From positions 209,352,151-209,416,150 of the forward strand of contig CP136065.1 in assembly GCA_032622095.1 (NCBI GenBank): a stretch of 64,000 nucleotides of DNA. The letters run 5' to 3'. Position 1 is the stretch's first letter. Each line of letters opens with the position of its first letter. Of this stretch, positions 1-11,323 are shown piece after piece. The notes under the pieces are model-generated. The model saw only the letters and a program-made list of their open reading frames with translations, made no database searches and was not told where the DNA came from. The position numbers and the translations under genes were made by a program. The stretch is from Siphonodentalium dalli (lineage: Eukaryota > Mollusca > Scaphopoda > Gadilida > Siphonodentaliidae).

Positions 1-888
1 TACAACTATCATCTAGATCATATATATCCACGAATCAGTTTTATCAAAGACGTGTGTATTGTAGGATTAATTGTGAACATTTTCACTTCCTAATAATTCA
101 ATTGTTGTAGCGAGCAAAGTATAAATATTCGCAATTCCAGTCAGCTAAAATTGCCCAGGTATAACTCTTGACATAACATATTAATATAGAATTATTCATA
201 GTCTCTCCGGTCTGTAAGTCACACGACTTGTGGCCGGATGTAGCGTTCTGAATATTTTATACTTATGACTGGCTGATTCAGGGTTTAACGTCGTTTTAAC
301 CGCTACGCAATATCACGGCCAATAACAGTATCGGGTATAACAAAGATCGCAGTGAAGCAACTGTGTAGAACAATCAGAGAGTGGGTTAGATTAAAACAAT
401 GAGCTATGTAAAAATAAAAGCACCCAAGAGGAATGTTTCCACTTGGAGTCAGGAATATAAATTCAAGAACTGACTAGTGTGCAAGCATACTATAAAATAT
501 ACAAAAGTAGTGTAAGAATACATAATGAATAGTAAATAAATAACACGAAATTACCACGGCTGCACATCGATATATGTAAAGTATTTTTAACATCAGATTT
601 CGCCTTGATAAGTTATTTATAATATTTTATGAATCGCGCATGAACCTTTATCAATGCGTCAAGCTGACGGTCGGGTGGGTGAGAATCATGTCCCTTTTCA
701 CCCAAATGACAGCCTCAAGCCGCATATACTGTTTGTTGCCTTTTAATGCTAATGATTTCTCAGCACAATCTGGTCCGATTTTGATAGTTCAAATGAACCT
801 CTCTTTCTGATAGTCTAAACGTTGGAGAAACTTTGGCGATTTTTGTTTCAAAGCAACGGGCGAGTTTTGTTGTGGAGCAATAGCATCA
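1..888. other. AT-rich non-coding stretch
   Basis: I see no coding frame with family-like residues, no RNA gene and no clear repeat unit here. It is ordinary AT-rich intergenic or intronic sequence leading into the LINE ORF1 remnant. Confidence 0.5.
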
Positions 889-1180
889 ACAAGAACAGAC
901 TGTTGCAGTAACTGGCTCAACTTGAGTGGATTGTCCGTGAACAACGGGCGCATCGTCAGTAGACATTTCCATGGCCTGTGATACAGGTTCTGGAACAGGA
1001 ATTATATCAGTTACGTCAAGTTGTGTCGGGTGTGATACTCAAATGGTATTGGTCTGGCTTCTGTCTGTCTGATTGCTGGATGGTCGCACTTGTTTGTAGA
1101 AACGACAGATGGGTTGAATTGATGGTCGAGCACCAACTATTTTCTTTGCATCGAAATGTGATAGACGTTTCTCATGACCA

Positions 1181-1253
1181 TGTGCCAATGCATTCTCTTA
1201 TATACGCGAGTCGACCATAGGTCGCCTCGCATATATAAGAGAATGCATTGGCC
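1181..1253. repeat. Hairpin module, lone copy
   Basis: A near-perfect inverted repeat with arms containing GCATTCTCTTATATA, followed by an A-rich tail. It lacks its partner hairpin and any MITE terminal repeat. It sits exactly between the two copies of a duplicated ORF1 segment. Confidence 0.85.
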
Positions 1254-1474
1254 TAAAAAAAAACAAGAACAGACTGTTGCAGTAACTGGCTCAACTTGAG
1301 TGGATTGTCCGTGAACAACGGGCGCATCGCCAGTAGACATTTCCATGGCCTGTGATACAGGTTCTGGAACAGCAATTCATCATATTCCCATATGGGACAT
1401 GAACGATCCACTGCGGCATGTGAACGTTGACAGTTTGAACACTTTGTTTGGTTTAGTGCAATTCTTATGACCAT

Positions 1475-1779
1475 CGGTCTGTCTCAATAGAACCATACAA
1501 ATATGGATATCATTGGAACCGGCTCCTTGACCACATTGTGATAGTTACAGTTATGCCCTGTGCCAATGCATTCTCTTATATATGCGAGTCGACCATAGGT
1601 CGCCTCGCATATATAAGAGAATGCATTAGCCATTTACATTCTTACATTCTTTAACAATTATATATTTTTTAATGTGCTAAGCCAATGCATTCTCTTATAT
1701 ATGCGAGGCGACCTATGGTCGACTCGCATATATAAGAGAATGCATTGGCACAGGGCCCTTCTGTTGGGTAAAGGGTTAA
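1475..1779 (-). mobile_element. Type-1 TTAA MITE with hairpin pair, left end truncated
   Basis: The right end reads TGTTGGGTAAAGGGTTAA, the reverse complement of the type-1 terminus, with target TTAA at 1776-1779. Two hairpins (1562-1630 and 1681-1749) lie in opposite orientation around an AT-rich spacer. The left end starts inside the element at CGGTCTGTCTCAATAG, so about 75 bp including the terminal repeat are missing. It interrupts the LINE ORF1 between the second and third zinc knuckles. A non-autonomous piggyBac-type element is inferred from the TTAA target and CCCTTT terminus; no transposase is present. Confidence 0.85.
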
Positions 1780-1920
1780 GATTAGTTCAATTCTTATGAC
1801 CATGACCAGAAACAGAACAGCGTGCACATTTGGTTTCTTGACGTTTACAATGCTCTTGACCATGACCATGCCCTGGTATTTAAAACATCGCAAGGTCCTC
1901 GGCTTGAACAACGAATTCCG

Positions 1921-2414
1921 TTACCAAGTACATGGTTTAGTATATGAGAAAATAAATACATAATTGAGAGCTCGCCACGTCCTTAATCACTAAAGAATAG
2001 ATGACGAATTTCTCAATCAGGCATATTACTTAATTATATGATAAATGTTATTTTATGCCACTAAATACTAATATGCTCATGAAGTGCATAATACCCCTAC
2101 GTCAAAGAAATTGAGCATATAACTCTGTTGACGAAGTTAATCGTTGCTATCAGATAAGTTGAATCAAACAGTTGATGTATATTCGGTTATCATCTGGTTC
2201 TGTAATCATTTGTCTTTCCAAACAATATCGGTGTTGTAGTATCCCCGGATAACTTTACATGTTTCGACCAAGCATCCTCTCAGTCGGTATTACATTAGTG
2301 CAATGCGGCTACGTTTTTAAGCCTGTCGCCATTATTATGGCACAGTTAGCATAGTTTTTGAATCAGTTCATGACACTCCTTTGTACTCATTCTAATGCCT
2401 TCGAATGTATTACC
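1921..2414. other. No recognised feature
   Basis: AT-rich sequence between two minus-strand LINE fragments. It may include decayed ORF2 C-terminal sequence, but I cannot follow a frame. Confidence 0.4.
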
Positions 2415-3215
2415 AGCCGCGATGATCGTATGTGCGGTTGCTATACTCCAAAATAGGGCTAATAAACGGGGGCACAACAGGTCCTTTTCGTGTTCCGATT
2501 ATGACATTTCATTTCATTTCAATGAGATCTAGGTGATCAGTCATACGATAAAGTGTGAAAGAAAGTTGCCGTGTATTGGACCATTCATACAAAAAACAGC
2601 TGCAGATCGCGTTTGAGTGGGTTGGCATCAACTGTCGTACATTATTACAATTTAACCGACATGTCGCTAGTATGAATACGAAAAAGTGCAGATCCAAGAA
2701 GCTTCATTGTGGAATACCACTTATAACATTCGCCCACTGGGATACAGCTTCACCAAAATCTACAAATCGTTTTGTTTTCCTTAAGAACTTTAAAGTGAGT
2801 GTACAACGTTTCAGGAGCTTCCGTGCGATTCTAGTTTTCTCAATAGTCACTCGAGGGGAAATGGGTCAAATGCCTTTTTGAAATCGAGATATATCCCTAT
2901 ATGTCATCGGCCGTCTGTTTTTTTTTATGAAGTGATGAAGTGGTGCATTCGAGCTATTCTCTCACCTGTGTTTGAAAAAGATCTGTCCACTCTGAATCCA
3001 GCATGGAGAAAACAGGTTACTCAATGTCGTGTGTTCGAGAATCGCTTTTTATGAGTTGCCATTAGGGAAGACTTACAGGCATGTAATTAATCGGGTCTGA
3101 TATAACATCCTTTTCGAACAAGCAAGCCGTGTCAGCTAATTTCCATATGTCCGGTATGCAACCTTTCTCCATAGTGGCGTTTAGTATAGATAACAAAGCG
3201 GCACGCTTATTCCTC
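2415..3215 (-). pseudogene. Decayed LINE reverse transcriptase
   Basis: Translating the minus strand and shifting frames gives a series of reverse-transcriptase landmarks in the right order. MEKGCIPDIWKLADT and SDPINYMPVSLP (about 3170-3085) match the fingers start of non-LTR enzymes (iP..Wk, dp.NYRPiSL). YLDFKKAFD-like residues (about 2900-2870) match the palm motif with its first catalytic Asp. FVDFGEAVSQWANVISGIPQ (about 2765-2705) matches the SGvPQGS motif, here followed by a stop. FISPILEYSNRTYDH (about 2465-2420) resembles the thumb 'rPiLEY...wdP' motif. At least five frameshifts or stops are needed and the YADD box was not found. The pattern is like CR1/L2/Rex-type LINEs, but the clade is uncertain. 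It is older and more decayed than the neighbouring element at 3448-5160. Confidence 0.7.
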
Positions 3216-3447
3216 TTGCGTAATCTTCACACGCTCTACCGTGTACTATGTCAGATTCGTGACCAATTCAATTAGTTTATTTTATTCTGATCGTCAAATT
3301 TAGACATTACAGATATATATGGGTATAATATACAGTATATTTCAGTACAGGTATACATGTATATATTATATATGGCATAATAATAGAATATAGAAATGTT
3401 GGACGGTATTCGGTTGTTTCAATATGTCAGGCGGGTGGTAATAAGCC
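3216..3447. other. Probable LINE 3' flank, TA-rich
   Basis: A TA-rich stretch with many TATATA words (3300-3400) lies just past the stop of the minus-strand reverse transcriptase at 3448. It is probably that element's 3' untranslated part. No poly-A or microsatellite tail is obvious. Confidence 0.35.
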
Positions 3448-5160
3448 TCAGGCGGACCTGAATATTTCTAGGATCTTCTTAATAAAAACTGATAGATTTT
3501 TAACTGTCTTTTGATTTCGGGAGTTGAAAAGAGCGGCTAGTTTGTGAGTGTTAGGTCTCTGGTAGTAGTAGGGTTTCAGGTATTTTATTCGAAGTTCATT
3601 AAGTTCCCTACATTTCATTACCATGTGATATTCGTCGCCGATTTCAAGATTACATAGTGTGCAAATTCGGTCTGAGTAATCCGTATTTGTCCAAGTACCA
3701 TGTTCTATAGGGAGTTTGTGGTTTCTTGTCCGGAAGGCCATAATATAGTTAACTGATCTGTTATCATCTAGGGTTAGATAATTCTCTGTTTCAAAGTTGG
3801 GCTTTATAATTCGGTAAAATGCGTACTTGCTTGATTTAGATATTGTGGTCCACCATTCTTGTATGTATACGTCGCGTAGTTTGCCAGAAATTGTGCGGTT
3901 AAAGCTTTTTATGCTTAGAACTTGTTGGTTGGTCCAGACAATACTCACACCGAGGCAATTAAGGGTATCTCAAATACCAATAATCAATGAATTATTAAAA
4001 ACATTTTCACAATATAAACAATACATAACATAATACAACATAAGTGGTAATCTATTAGTCGGCATAGAGATTAGCTTAGCCCAGTACGAGAGGGAACGGG
4101 TTTTGATTTTCACTGTTATGGGACACATTCCAAGTTCCCCATAAATGAAAGCATTCGGTGTGGACTTTTTCAGTTTAAGTGCGAATTTCAAGAACCATAA
4201 TTCCAGTTTTTCAAAGCATGTTAGGTTTTCATAGCCCCACACCCCCGCTCCATAAGTCATGATTGGTACAATCGATTTTTCGTAGATCTCCAGGATACTT
4301 TTTATAGTGAGCTTATTATAACGGGCTTTATTGAGTAATGCGTACATCGCCTTTTTCGCGGATTGGCATCTTAGATTCCTTTCCATTGCGAAAGTTCCTC
4401 TTTTGTGGAATGTCGTTCCGAGGTATTTAAAATGATCAACCTGTTCAATGATTTGGTCTTTAATCGTGAAAGTTTGTAGCTGGTTCATATTTTTCGGCTT
4501 ACGTCCAAAAACGACAACGTTTGATTTTGCAATGTTCACATTCAATTTCCAACGTGTACAATACGCAGAGAAATTATCTAAGGAACTCTGTAGACCGCCA
4601 CGCGTGTCGGCCAATAATACAGTATCATCGGCATATATGAGCAAGAACAACTTTAAATAGATACCCGTTTCCACTCCACTGAGCTTATCAAGAGCTATCC
4701 CGCAATTGTTATTAGCGCTTAGAAAATCTTCCAAGTCATTAACGTACACATCGTAGAGCAGAGGGGATATATTGTCACCTTGTTTTAAGCCAATATGGCT
4801 AAAGAAGAAACCTGAGTCTTCATCGTTCACGCGAACACACAGTTTGAGGTGTTTATAAAGTGATTGAATCACATTTAATGTTTTTCCGTTGATACCATAA
4901 GCAATAAGTTTCCTCCAGAGCCCAACTCTCCATACAGAGTCAAATGCCTTTGAAAAATCTATGAAGGCGCAATATAAGTTTTGTTTATTTGCTTTCATGA
5001 GATGTATGAGTGCATACAACGAGAAGATATGGTCGATTGTAGACCAACCTGAGTTATTTGCACTATTACATACATGTACTTTGACGTATCTGCTACATGT
5101 ACCTTGGGAGATATTTTCTTTCTTTAAACTGTAAAATTTCACCCAAATGGAGGGATACAT
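3448..5160 (-). pseudogene. Non-LTR reverse transcriptase, 5'-truncated, single in-frame TGA
   Basis: A minus-strand frame runs about 570 codons and is interrupted only once, by TGA at 3970-3972. Upstream of the stop: STIDHIFSLYALI (fingers), FIDFSKAFDSVW (palm motif with catalytic Asp), GLKQGDNISPLLYDVYVNDL, YADDTVLLA (catalytic YADD), WKLNVNIAKSNVVVFGR and FKYLGTTF. After the stop the same frame continues to a C-terminal CTLCNLEIGDEYHMVMKC box, a CCHC-like zinc ribbon common at the end of LINE ORF2. The stop is consistent with a CGA to TGA change at a CpG. The recognisable protein begins at about 5075; the first 28 residues look unrelated, so the element is 5'-truncated and lacks the endonuclease. 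It would copy element RNA at a nicked target if complete. Relatively recent insertion is inferred from the well-kept frame. Confidence 0.93.
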
Positions 5161-6485
5161 TCAGTTTTGCATCGATGCATTAACGGCAAAAATATAAGCA
5201 AATATGTTTGGTTAAAGATGCATAATCCGAATTAACGCTCGTAAATTACTATTTCTTCGCTGGGGAGGGGGGGGGGGGGGGTAAAAATTGATTCGAGTCG
5301 AGGAACCCACCATCAAAGCTCAGAGTGATCAGATATCTATTTTTGAAATCTATTATTTTTCACCACCAGTACATTTTAGTGGCCTGGTAAAAAGGCGACG
5401 ATAAAATGGTCTCGGACAAAATTGCGGATGATGATGGGTAACTCTAAAATCAAGTTGCTTTTGTCTGTCAGATATTTGACAAGCCGGCAAAATTTCGTTG
5501 AACAACATATTGATAAATAACAGGTTTTGGGCAATTTTATACTATAGTTGACAGTGGTTAGCATTAGTTTTGGGCAATTAATCTATTCTGATAACTGGTG
5601 ACATTAAAAAAAATGTTGTTGTTGTTGTTGTTGGAATCTGATGACATGGCGACCGTCGAGTCGGGTTTGAGTACCTTTAACCACACCATCTTCCGCATTT
5701 CGCTCTGCGTTCTAATAAACATTATTTTACTTTCATTCTGAAAAAGGTTAACCTCCATCACTATCGCCATACCATTCCTATGTCCGAATATTTATTTGGG
5801 GAATATCCTAAGAGAATGTATGGCAATCGATGTGTCTACATTGTTGTTGTCAGTTGTTGTTGACATTGATTCGGCTGTTGACACGGAGAGGTGCGACTGT
5901 ACTCATAAGATGTTCGGCTGTTGACACGAAGGGCTGCAACAGTACTTTCCCCGACATTGAATCCTTTCAGCTGGTCTCCCATTCCAGAAATAACGAACTC
6001 ATTTCGAAGTGATCAAAACCAAATAGAACGAGATGACATTGAAATGGGAATTTGATTAATTTGCAGACACACGGAACAGGCAAATGTCACAAACGATAGA
6101 CCGCGCATTATACAACCATACAATAAATAATCTATATGCACCTTCAACGTGATTATTGTGTACACATCGGTTAGATGTAAAATTAATTTACGGGTGGTCG
6201 TGATTGATTTAAATGTTGTTAACTCTGAACGTCCAATCAAAGTAGTTGTACAGTTTTTTGTTGTTGGAAAATTAATGAACTAAGTAATTGTAACGGCAGG
6301 GGGATACTTATCTGTCCGTTGTGTTAGGTTAAGAAGATGTTCAGTGAAGTATACTGGTTATTTACTCATTACGGTCATCATTTCATTACCGCACACTGTA
6401 AATTTATGCATTTATACAACACCCGAATAGCACAACGATCGTATATTGTTATCTCACACCCATAAGTGAGACAGTTCACATCTAC
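5161..6485. other. Gene-free stretch with simple repeats
   Basis: No coding or RNA gene is supported. It holds a poly-G run (about 5262-5281), a short GTT repeat (about 5613-5632) and an imperfect 42-bp tandem pair starting TTCGGCTGTTGACACG at about 5870 and 5912. Confidence 0.5.
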
Positions 6486-7160
6486 TATATATTTTGAGAC
6501 TTCCGTATATATGTGTTTGTGTCCTTTATAGACTCGAAAACGGCTCGACCGATTGAGCCCAAACTTCCTATCTAAGGGTTAAAAGCCACGTGAAGTATCA
6601 TCGCACCGCTTCTGAGAACGTCCGAGCACTCCTTCACCCTTCAACTGCCACCGTAATGGGGATTGATGGGTTAATCGCGTGATAATTAATGAGCGTTTGT
6701 ATATGAGGCGTCGCTATTAAAGAGCGTTTATCTACTTTAGTGAAAATATACGGCATTTGACCGTCTCGGAAACTGGGGATATCGAGACAAAATTTCGTAC
6801 TTAGGGGTTCCAAAGGACGGGGAGATTTTCGTCGGGTCAGTTTGTCCGCCCGATGTGACCTTGACCTTGAAACGGGTACCCACAAATGACCTTGGGCGAT
6901 ATCTCGGTAGCCAGCGGTGACATCGATGTGAAATTTGTTATGTATGGTCAACTCGGGACGGGAAATATTGTTGTCGGGTTATTTTGTCCACCCAACATGA
7001 CCTTGACACGGGTACCAGCAAATGACCTTGGGCGATATTTCGGGCATCAGCGGTGGCAGCGACGTAGGGGTTACCTTGAACAAAAAATGTAATGGATCGA
7101 CCAAAGCCATGGGACCAATCCCGCCAGTGGCGGGCTAATCTGCTAGTACTATATACATGT
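6486..7160 (-). repeat. RTE-like 3' end block, minus orientation
   Basis: At 6530-6570 the words ACTCGAAAACGGCTCGACC are the reverse complement of the 'ggtcgagccgttttcgagt' sequence found near the 3' ends of RTE/BovB-like elements. Two internal units share CGTCGGGTCAGTTTGTCC-like and GACCTTGGGCGATAT words at about 6830-6900 and 6970-7040. It ends near CCCGCCAGTGGCGGGC and TAGTACTATATAC. It resembles the blocks at 16.4-18.0 kb in the opposite orientation. No enzyme domain is present; the RTE link rests on the tail words only. Confidence 0.6.
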
Positions 7161-7269
7161 AGTTTGAAGTTGGAAGAAAGTCGTAGGAGCATGTAACGTA
7201 TAGTGTATTAATCAATACCGTGACAGACAATGTATGTTTCCAATTTAATATATAGAGGATATGAAATGA

Positions 7270-7389
7270 GTGTTTCTCTCATATGATATTTATGAAACGA
7301 GTCTAAGAATTTTCAGTATTCTCGAGCTTCCGGCGAGAGAAAACTGAAAATTCGTGACGAGTTTCATAAATATCATATGAGAGAAACAC
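7270..7389. repeat. Foldback with 29-bp perfect arms
   Basis: GTGTTTCTCTCATATGATA and its extension at 7270-7298 are matched by the reverse complement at 7361-7389. A further 10-bp inner pair is AATTTTCAGT / ACTGAAAATT. The loop is about 22 bp. The downstream word GAATTACATATTCTATTTAT recurs at about 9547, so this may be one end of a dispersed element. Confidence 0.8.
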
Positions 7390-7643
7390 GAATTACATAT
7401 TCTATTTATCATATGACACCTATAAATTGGTTATGATGTCCAAAACGCACACAAATCACTAAATAGCTATATGACATCGGCAGCAAAAGGTTAATGTGAC
7501 GTCACTTCATTGCACCGGAAGCCCAATTCACGCTACTGCCCAGCGGCGATAACCACGCCTGCCATAAATTGCCAGACTGAATTATAGCAGGTTAGACATC
7601 ACACGCCGATAGGTCTGACAACAAGGAACGACGTGTTTCACAT

Positions 7644-7934
7644 TTGGTGGACTTACGACCAGATTTCGCTGGATTGTTCTTCAATTCGACTGGCACTTCA
7701 TTTAAATCGCGACAGCAAGGATACAAGTACTTTAATGAAGGCTACATACATTCAGTTTCAATGTTTATTTGCGACGACAAGCTCTTTATTGGGGCAAATT
7801 ACCACCGAAGCATGATGAAAAATGAACCTGCACATGGCGTCTATTTTGAGATAAATTATTCGATAATTTCGGATATTCACTGTTCTTGTCAAGCTGGATA
7901 TGTAACACATAATAAATATTCAATGTTATTATAA
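7644..7934 (+). pseudogene. SWIM zinc-finger domain fragment
   Basis: The 96-residue frame contains SRQQGYKYFNEGYIHSVSM, then ANYHRSMMKNEPAHG (about residues 53-67), then FEINYSIISDIHCSCQAGY (about 71-89). This order (GY..y..GYi, a positively charged SM.k.P stretch, then CxC followed by AG) is that of the SWIM domain. In that family a CxCxnCxH zinc site binds DNA or protein, and it occurs in MULE-type transposases and in SWIM/YqaJ-like proteins common in invertebrate genomes. Here the frame leaves the family after CSCQAGY; the final C and H are missing, so the finger is incomplete. The piece could be one exon of a host gene or a transposon relic. No splice site or neighbouring exon could be assigned. 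The start is not meaningful. Confidence 0.6.
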
Positions 7935-10303
7935 TATATCTCTTCACAATAGACGCACGATCTATCAATTTATCGATGGTGTACAATACAATTTCCCTAT
8001 TTCGATAAAAATTCGAGGACTTGTATGTTTTCATCCGTTGTAGTCAGTTTTTTGTACTTTTTCGAAGATGGACCATACTGGTATCAAAAAGTGTTCCATG
8101 TCATAATTGATTGGTTTTTTTTCCTGGATAATGATACATATTCTAATATATGGGCAATATTGGATCCTATACTGGACTTATGAACGTGAACGTATTGATC
8201 ATATATGGAGATGGTTTTGTCATCGAGCGCCTTCAACATCTTTGACTAAACTATCTATCTATACGTACGTAGCAGCTCTCCATCCTTCCCGATACACCAA
8301 ATCATCTGATATTTGTTTTTTGCTTTATTAACTCCTTAGTCATTAATTTAGAATTTGAAAATACCACGACTATACAGAAAGTGGGGGCAATGCCATAGAC
8401 ATAGGTTCCAATACATACGGCATATATTGCTATATAGTGTTTATATATGTTCTAGAATAATATAGGGACTGTTTGCCGTGTTTATGGAGCCTCTGTGTGT
8501 TGTAACTTGTAATAATTTTCCCACAATGACGTAGAGCAGACCACCCTATTACCAAGAAGGGCGTTATGGAACAACATCTGTACAATATATAATAATCCTT
8601 TTATTTCAGACAAAAAGAACACCCTTACCCCTGCCACGTGGGTGTGTATGGGCTATGTAAAAACGTGACTTATATACCTAAGGAATTAATAAAGACATTT
8701 AAATTAAAAAAAAAAAATGTTATAATAACAATTAATAATCTTCATAATTGGCACATTACGCGTATAGAACAAACATGTTTCAGTATATTGAGAAATTATT
8801 TTTCATATCATAGTTCCCTAATATTCCATTGGTCTGTCATAATGTTTGTGTATGTAAGACCACGTATAAATGCAATGAATACCATTTATTCACAAAATAT
8901 ACCAATAAATGCTGTATCTAACCATCACAAATCCTAAAGCTACCAGGAAGAGGCGCCCTAATCAGCCTGTATTAATCGACAACAGGTGAATTTAACAGGT
9001 GCTGTCATATACTTTGGCCATTTTAGTGTCCTTCTTTCCCCAACAAATCACCCCTTGGAGATTATAACACTATGTGGTCCATTATCTCAAATGTGTACAT
9101 AGTTTGATTTGATAGTTTTAACTAATAAGCTTATCTAGCCCTTCCTAATCCCCTCATCATATTTCCATTTGTCACCTCTCTGGCTCAGCGTGACATTTCA
9201 TAATTTACTAATCCAAAAAGCCCATAGGGCGAAGCTTTCGGATTCTGTTACTGTTATATTATTATATGTTGTCAACTTACATGAAACCAATACTCTTTTA
9301 TACAAAACAAAATCAAAGCGACATAGAGTAAGTCGGTAAAATGAGTCTTTTTGTCTAACCGCCTGTTCGCAGAAGCGACAATTGCTCCAGGCTGTATAAT
9401 GCAATTATCTCATTGGCTCACACAGCTAATTCCGGTCGGGTCAATTACACCTGGTGAACTAGCAGAAATAATATGCACGCGAAGATATAGTGCGCTATTC
9501 TGTTCTCAGTTTGTGACATTATATCGTATGTTTATTAGATAAATACGAATTACATATTCTATTTATCGTATAACAATGTCCACAACTATATATTTCATGA
9601 TTATAATTGCGAGAATTTCGGCATCGAGTTGATTGACGCGCACGAATTTGACCTGCATTTAGTTAGAGATGCGGCTCGGCACAGGCTGCCATTCAGACAA
9701 TATAACACACTGTTTGTCAACAAACCAATCAAATTATCGGAAGGTGATATGAACTAGTAGTTTATATGAAATTGATTTATGACATACTTTCCAACGTAAA
9801 TAATGATTGAGTCATATGATAAAATTATATATTAACCATTACATTTTGTCTCTTTAGTTGTAACCCTAAGTACAGAACGTTTTTGAAAAAAAGAACATCG
9901 ACATACTATAGGAAATCATCGTCGTAACCATGGACAATGACTGCGTTATTCAATATCCAAACCCGACGATGTACACACATATCCATGTTTTATCGTGTTT
10001 CCCTATATGTAGTGACTGCACCAAGGTTATTGAAGTTGTATACGTCGGCTTTCATTGATAACTCGTGGTACATGATTTCCAGTGAATTATTGTATTTCTG
10101 TCATTCCCATGATCCCGCCAGCTGAGTTGTTGTGTAACATTGTTTGGGTCTGATGCCATATGCGTTGTTGTAAACATAATTTTTATTTCCAAGTCAGCAT
10201 GACATATATTAGGTATATTAGGTATACACTGGGATATACAATGATACAATGGAATGTGGTAGTATATGACAATAAAGTATTAGACAACAAGCGTTTGCTT
10301 TTG
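7935..10303. other. Gene-free stretch
   Basis: No frame with family-like residues and no large repeat was found over 2.4 kb. A word shared with the foldback flank at 7390 occurs at about 9547-9567. The sequence is AT-rich with scattered ACATGT words. Confidence 0.45.
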
Positions 10304-10747
10304 TTAAAGCCACATGGCGGTTTGCGATCCAAAATACCCATAATATTATTCGCTTTTGAATTTTTCTCAGTATCGAAATAGGTCGATAAATATCTGAACT
10401 ACCTTTCTATGAGAATTATGTAACCCAAAAAAGACGCATTGAAGTAATGAAAATACAACTGGGAATACTGTGTTTGGGTCCCAAACAAAAAACGCCATGT
10501 GCGCGACATGGAACAGAAAAGAGCGTGCCGTGGTAGTCTATTCCTGATATAGTAGCAATAAAGAGCGTTTGTCTGACTGCTGGCGAAAAGTTAAAAACGG
10601 CTGAAAATGGCTGTGACTTTGGTAAGTGTTTTTCAGAGCACACGAAGCCGGTATATCAGTAGTTCGTTTATTTATCGACCTGTAGTATTCGTAGCTCCAA
10701 ATTACGCAGAAAAAAATTGGAGATTTCAATGAGCCATGTCCGTTTAA
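10304..10747 (+). mobile_element. Type-2 TTAA MITE, full length
   Basis: The element is bounded by TTAA at 10304-10307 and 10744-10747. The left end reads TTAAAGCCACATGGCGG; the right end, reversed, reads TTAAACGGACATGGCTC, an imperfect inverted repeat. It is 444 bp with no transposase. Related fragments are at 19075-19368, 24615-24983, 27197-27538 and 39425-39494. The TTAA target suggests mobilisation by a piggyBac-type transposase elsewhere; this is inference. Confidence 0.8.
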
Positions 10748-10790
10748 GTGGTTGTGAAATTATCAACATTATTGTAGAGAATACAACGAG

Positions 10791-10870
10791 GGGTCAGAGA
10801 GGGAAAGAGATAGAGAGAGAGTGATAGTGATGAGGCATATGAGGGAGGTAGAAACCGAGAGAGAGATAAT
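10791..10870. repeat. GA-rich microsatellite-like tract
   Basis: Purine-rich GAGAGA-type sequence ends directly next to the TA target of the type-3 MITE at 10876. Confidence 0.7.
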
Positions 10871-10875
10871 AAATA

Positions 10876-11321
10876 TGTGACCCGCCATATCAAATCCAGT
10901 CGTAAGTCGGGAATTGTTTTACCCTGTGCCAACGCATTCTCTTATATATGCGAGTCGACCATAGGTCGCCTCGCATATATAAGAGAATGCATTGGCCTAA
11001 CAATTTTTTATCATTTAAAAAAAAAAAATGTTTCTTACAATTTTTAGGACATAAAATAAAAAACATCCATTACCCTGCAGGGAGCCCCACACATATATAG
11101 AAGCATATAGAAGAGTGTCGTCTGCTCGTGTTTGTCTGGGGCTCTGTATGGGTGAAATTATAAAATTGTTAAAGAATACAAGAACAAATTATTAAAATTG
11201 TAAAAAATTGTTAGGCCAATGCATTCTCTTATATATGCGAGGCGACCTATGGTCGACTCGCATATATACGAGAATTCATTGGCACAGGGTAAAAAATTTG
11301 GATTTGATATGGCGGGTCACA
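10876..11321 (+). mobile_element. Type-3 TA-flanked MITE carrying the hairpin pair
   Basis: Left end TGTGACCCGCCATATCAA and its exact inverse at the right end are flanked by TA (10874-10875 and 11322-11323). Inside are hairpin A (10928-10996) and the inverted hairpin B (11215-11283), joined by an AT-rich spacer containing CCCTGCAGGGAGCCCC. The TA target suggests a Tc1/mariner-like helper, so the shell differs from the TTAA shells although the hairpin pair is the same. No coding capacity. Confidence 0.85.
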
Positions 11322-11323
11322 TA

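Larger units (their letters stand above)
889..1920 (-). pseudogene. Non-LTR retrotransposon ORF1 (gag-like) zinc-knuckle region, broken by MITEs
   Basis: Read on the minus strand, this stretch carries pieces of a LINE ORF1 nucleic-acid-binding protein. At about 1880-1795 two knuckles can be read with one frameshift: a CFKYQ start, then HGQEHC, then CARCSVSGHGHKN. A third knuckle, KCSNCQRSHAAVDRSCP, lies at 1450-1400. Cysteine/histidine boxes of this kind close the ORF1 protein of jockey/CR1-type LINEs, where they bind element RNA. Further along come a KRLSHFDAKKIVGARPSIQ segment (about 1175-1115), like the stretch after the knuckles in such proteins, and two copies of a VPEPVSQAMEMST segment. 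The frame is cut by a truncated hairpin MITE (1475-1779) and a lone hairpin (1181-1253). A block of about 112 bp (889-1000) recurs at 1263-1375. There is no intact start or frame. The fold assignment is from residue patterns only; the LINE clade is not determined. Confidence 0.7.
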
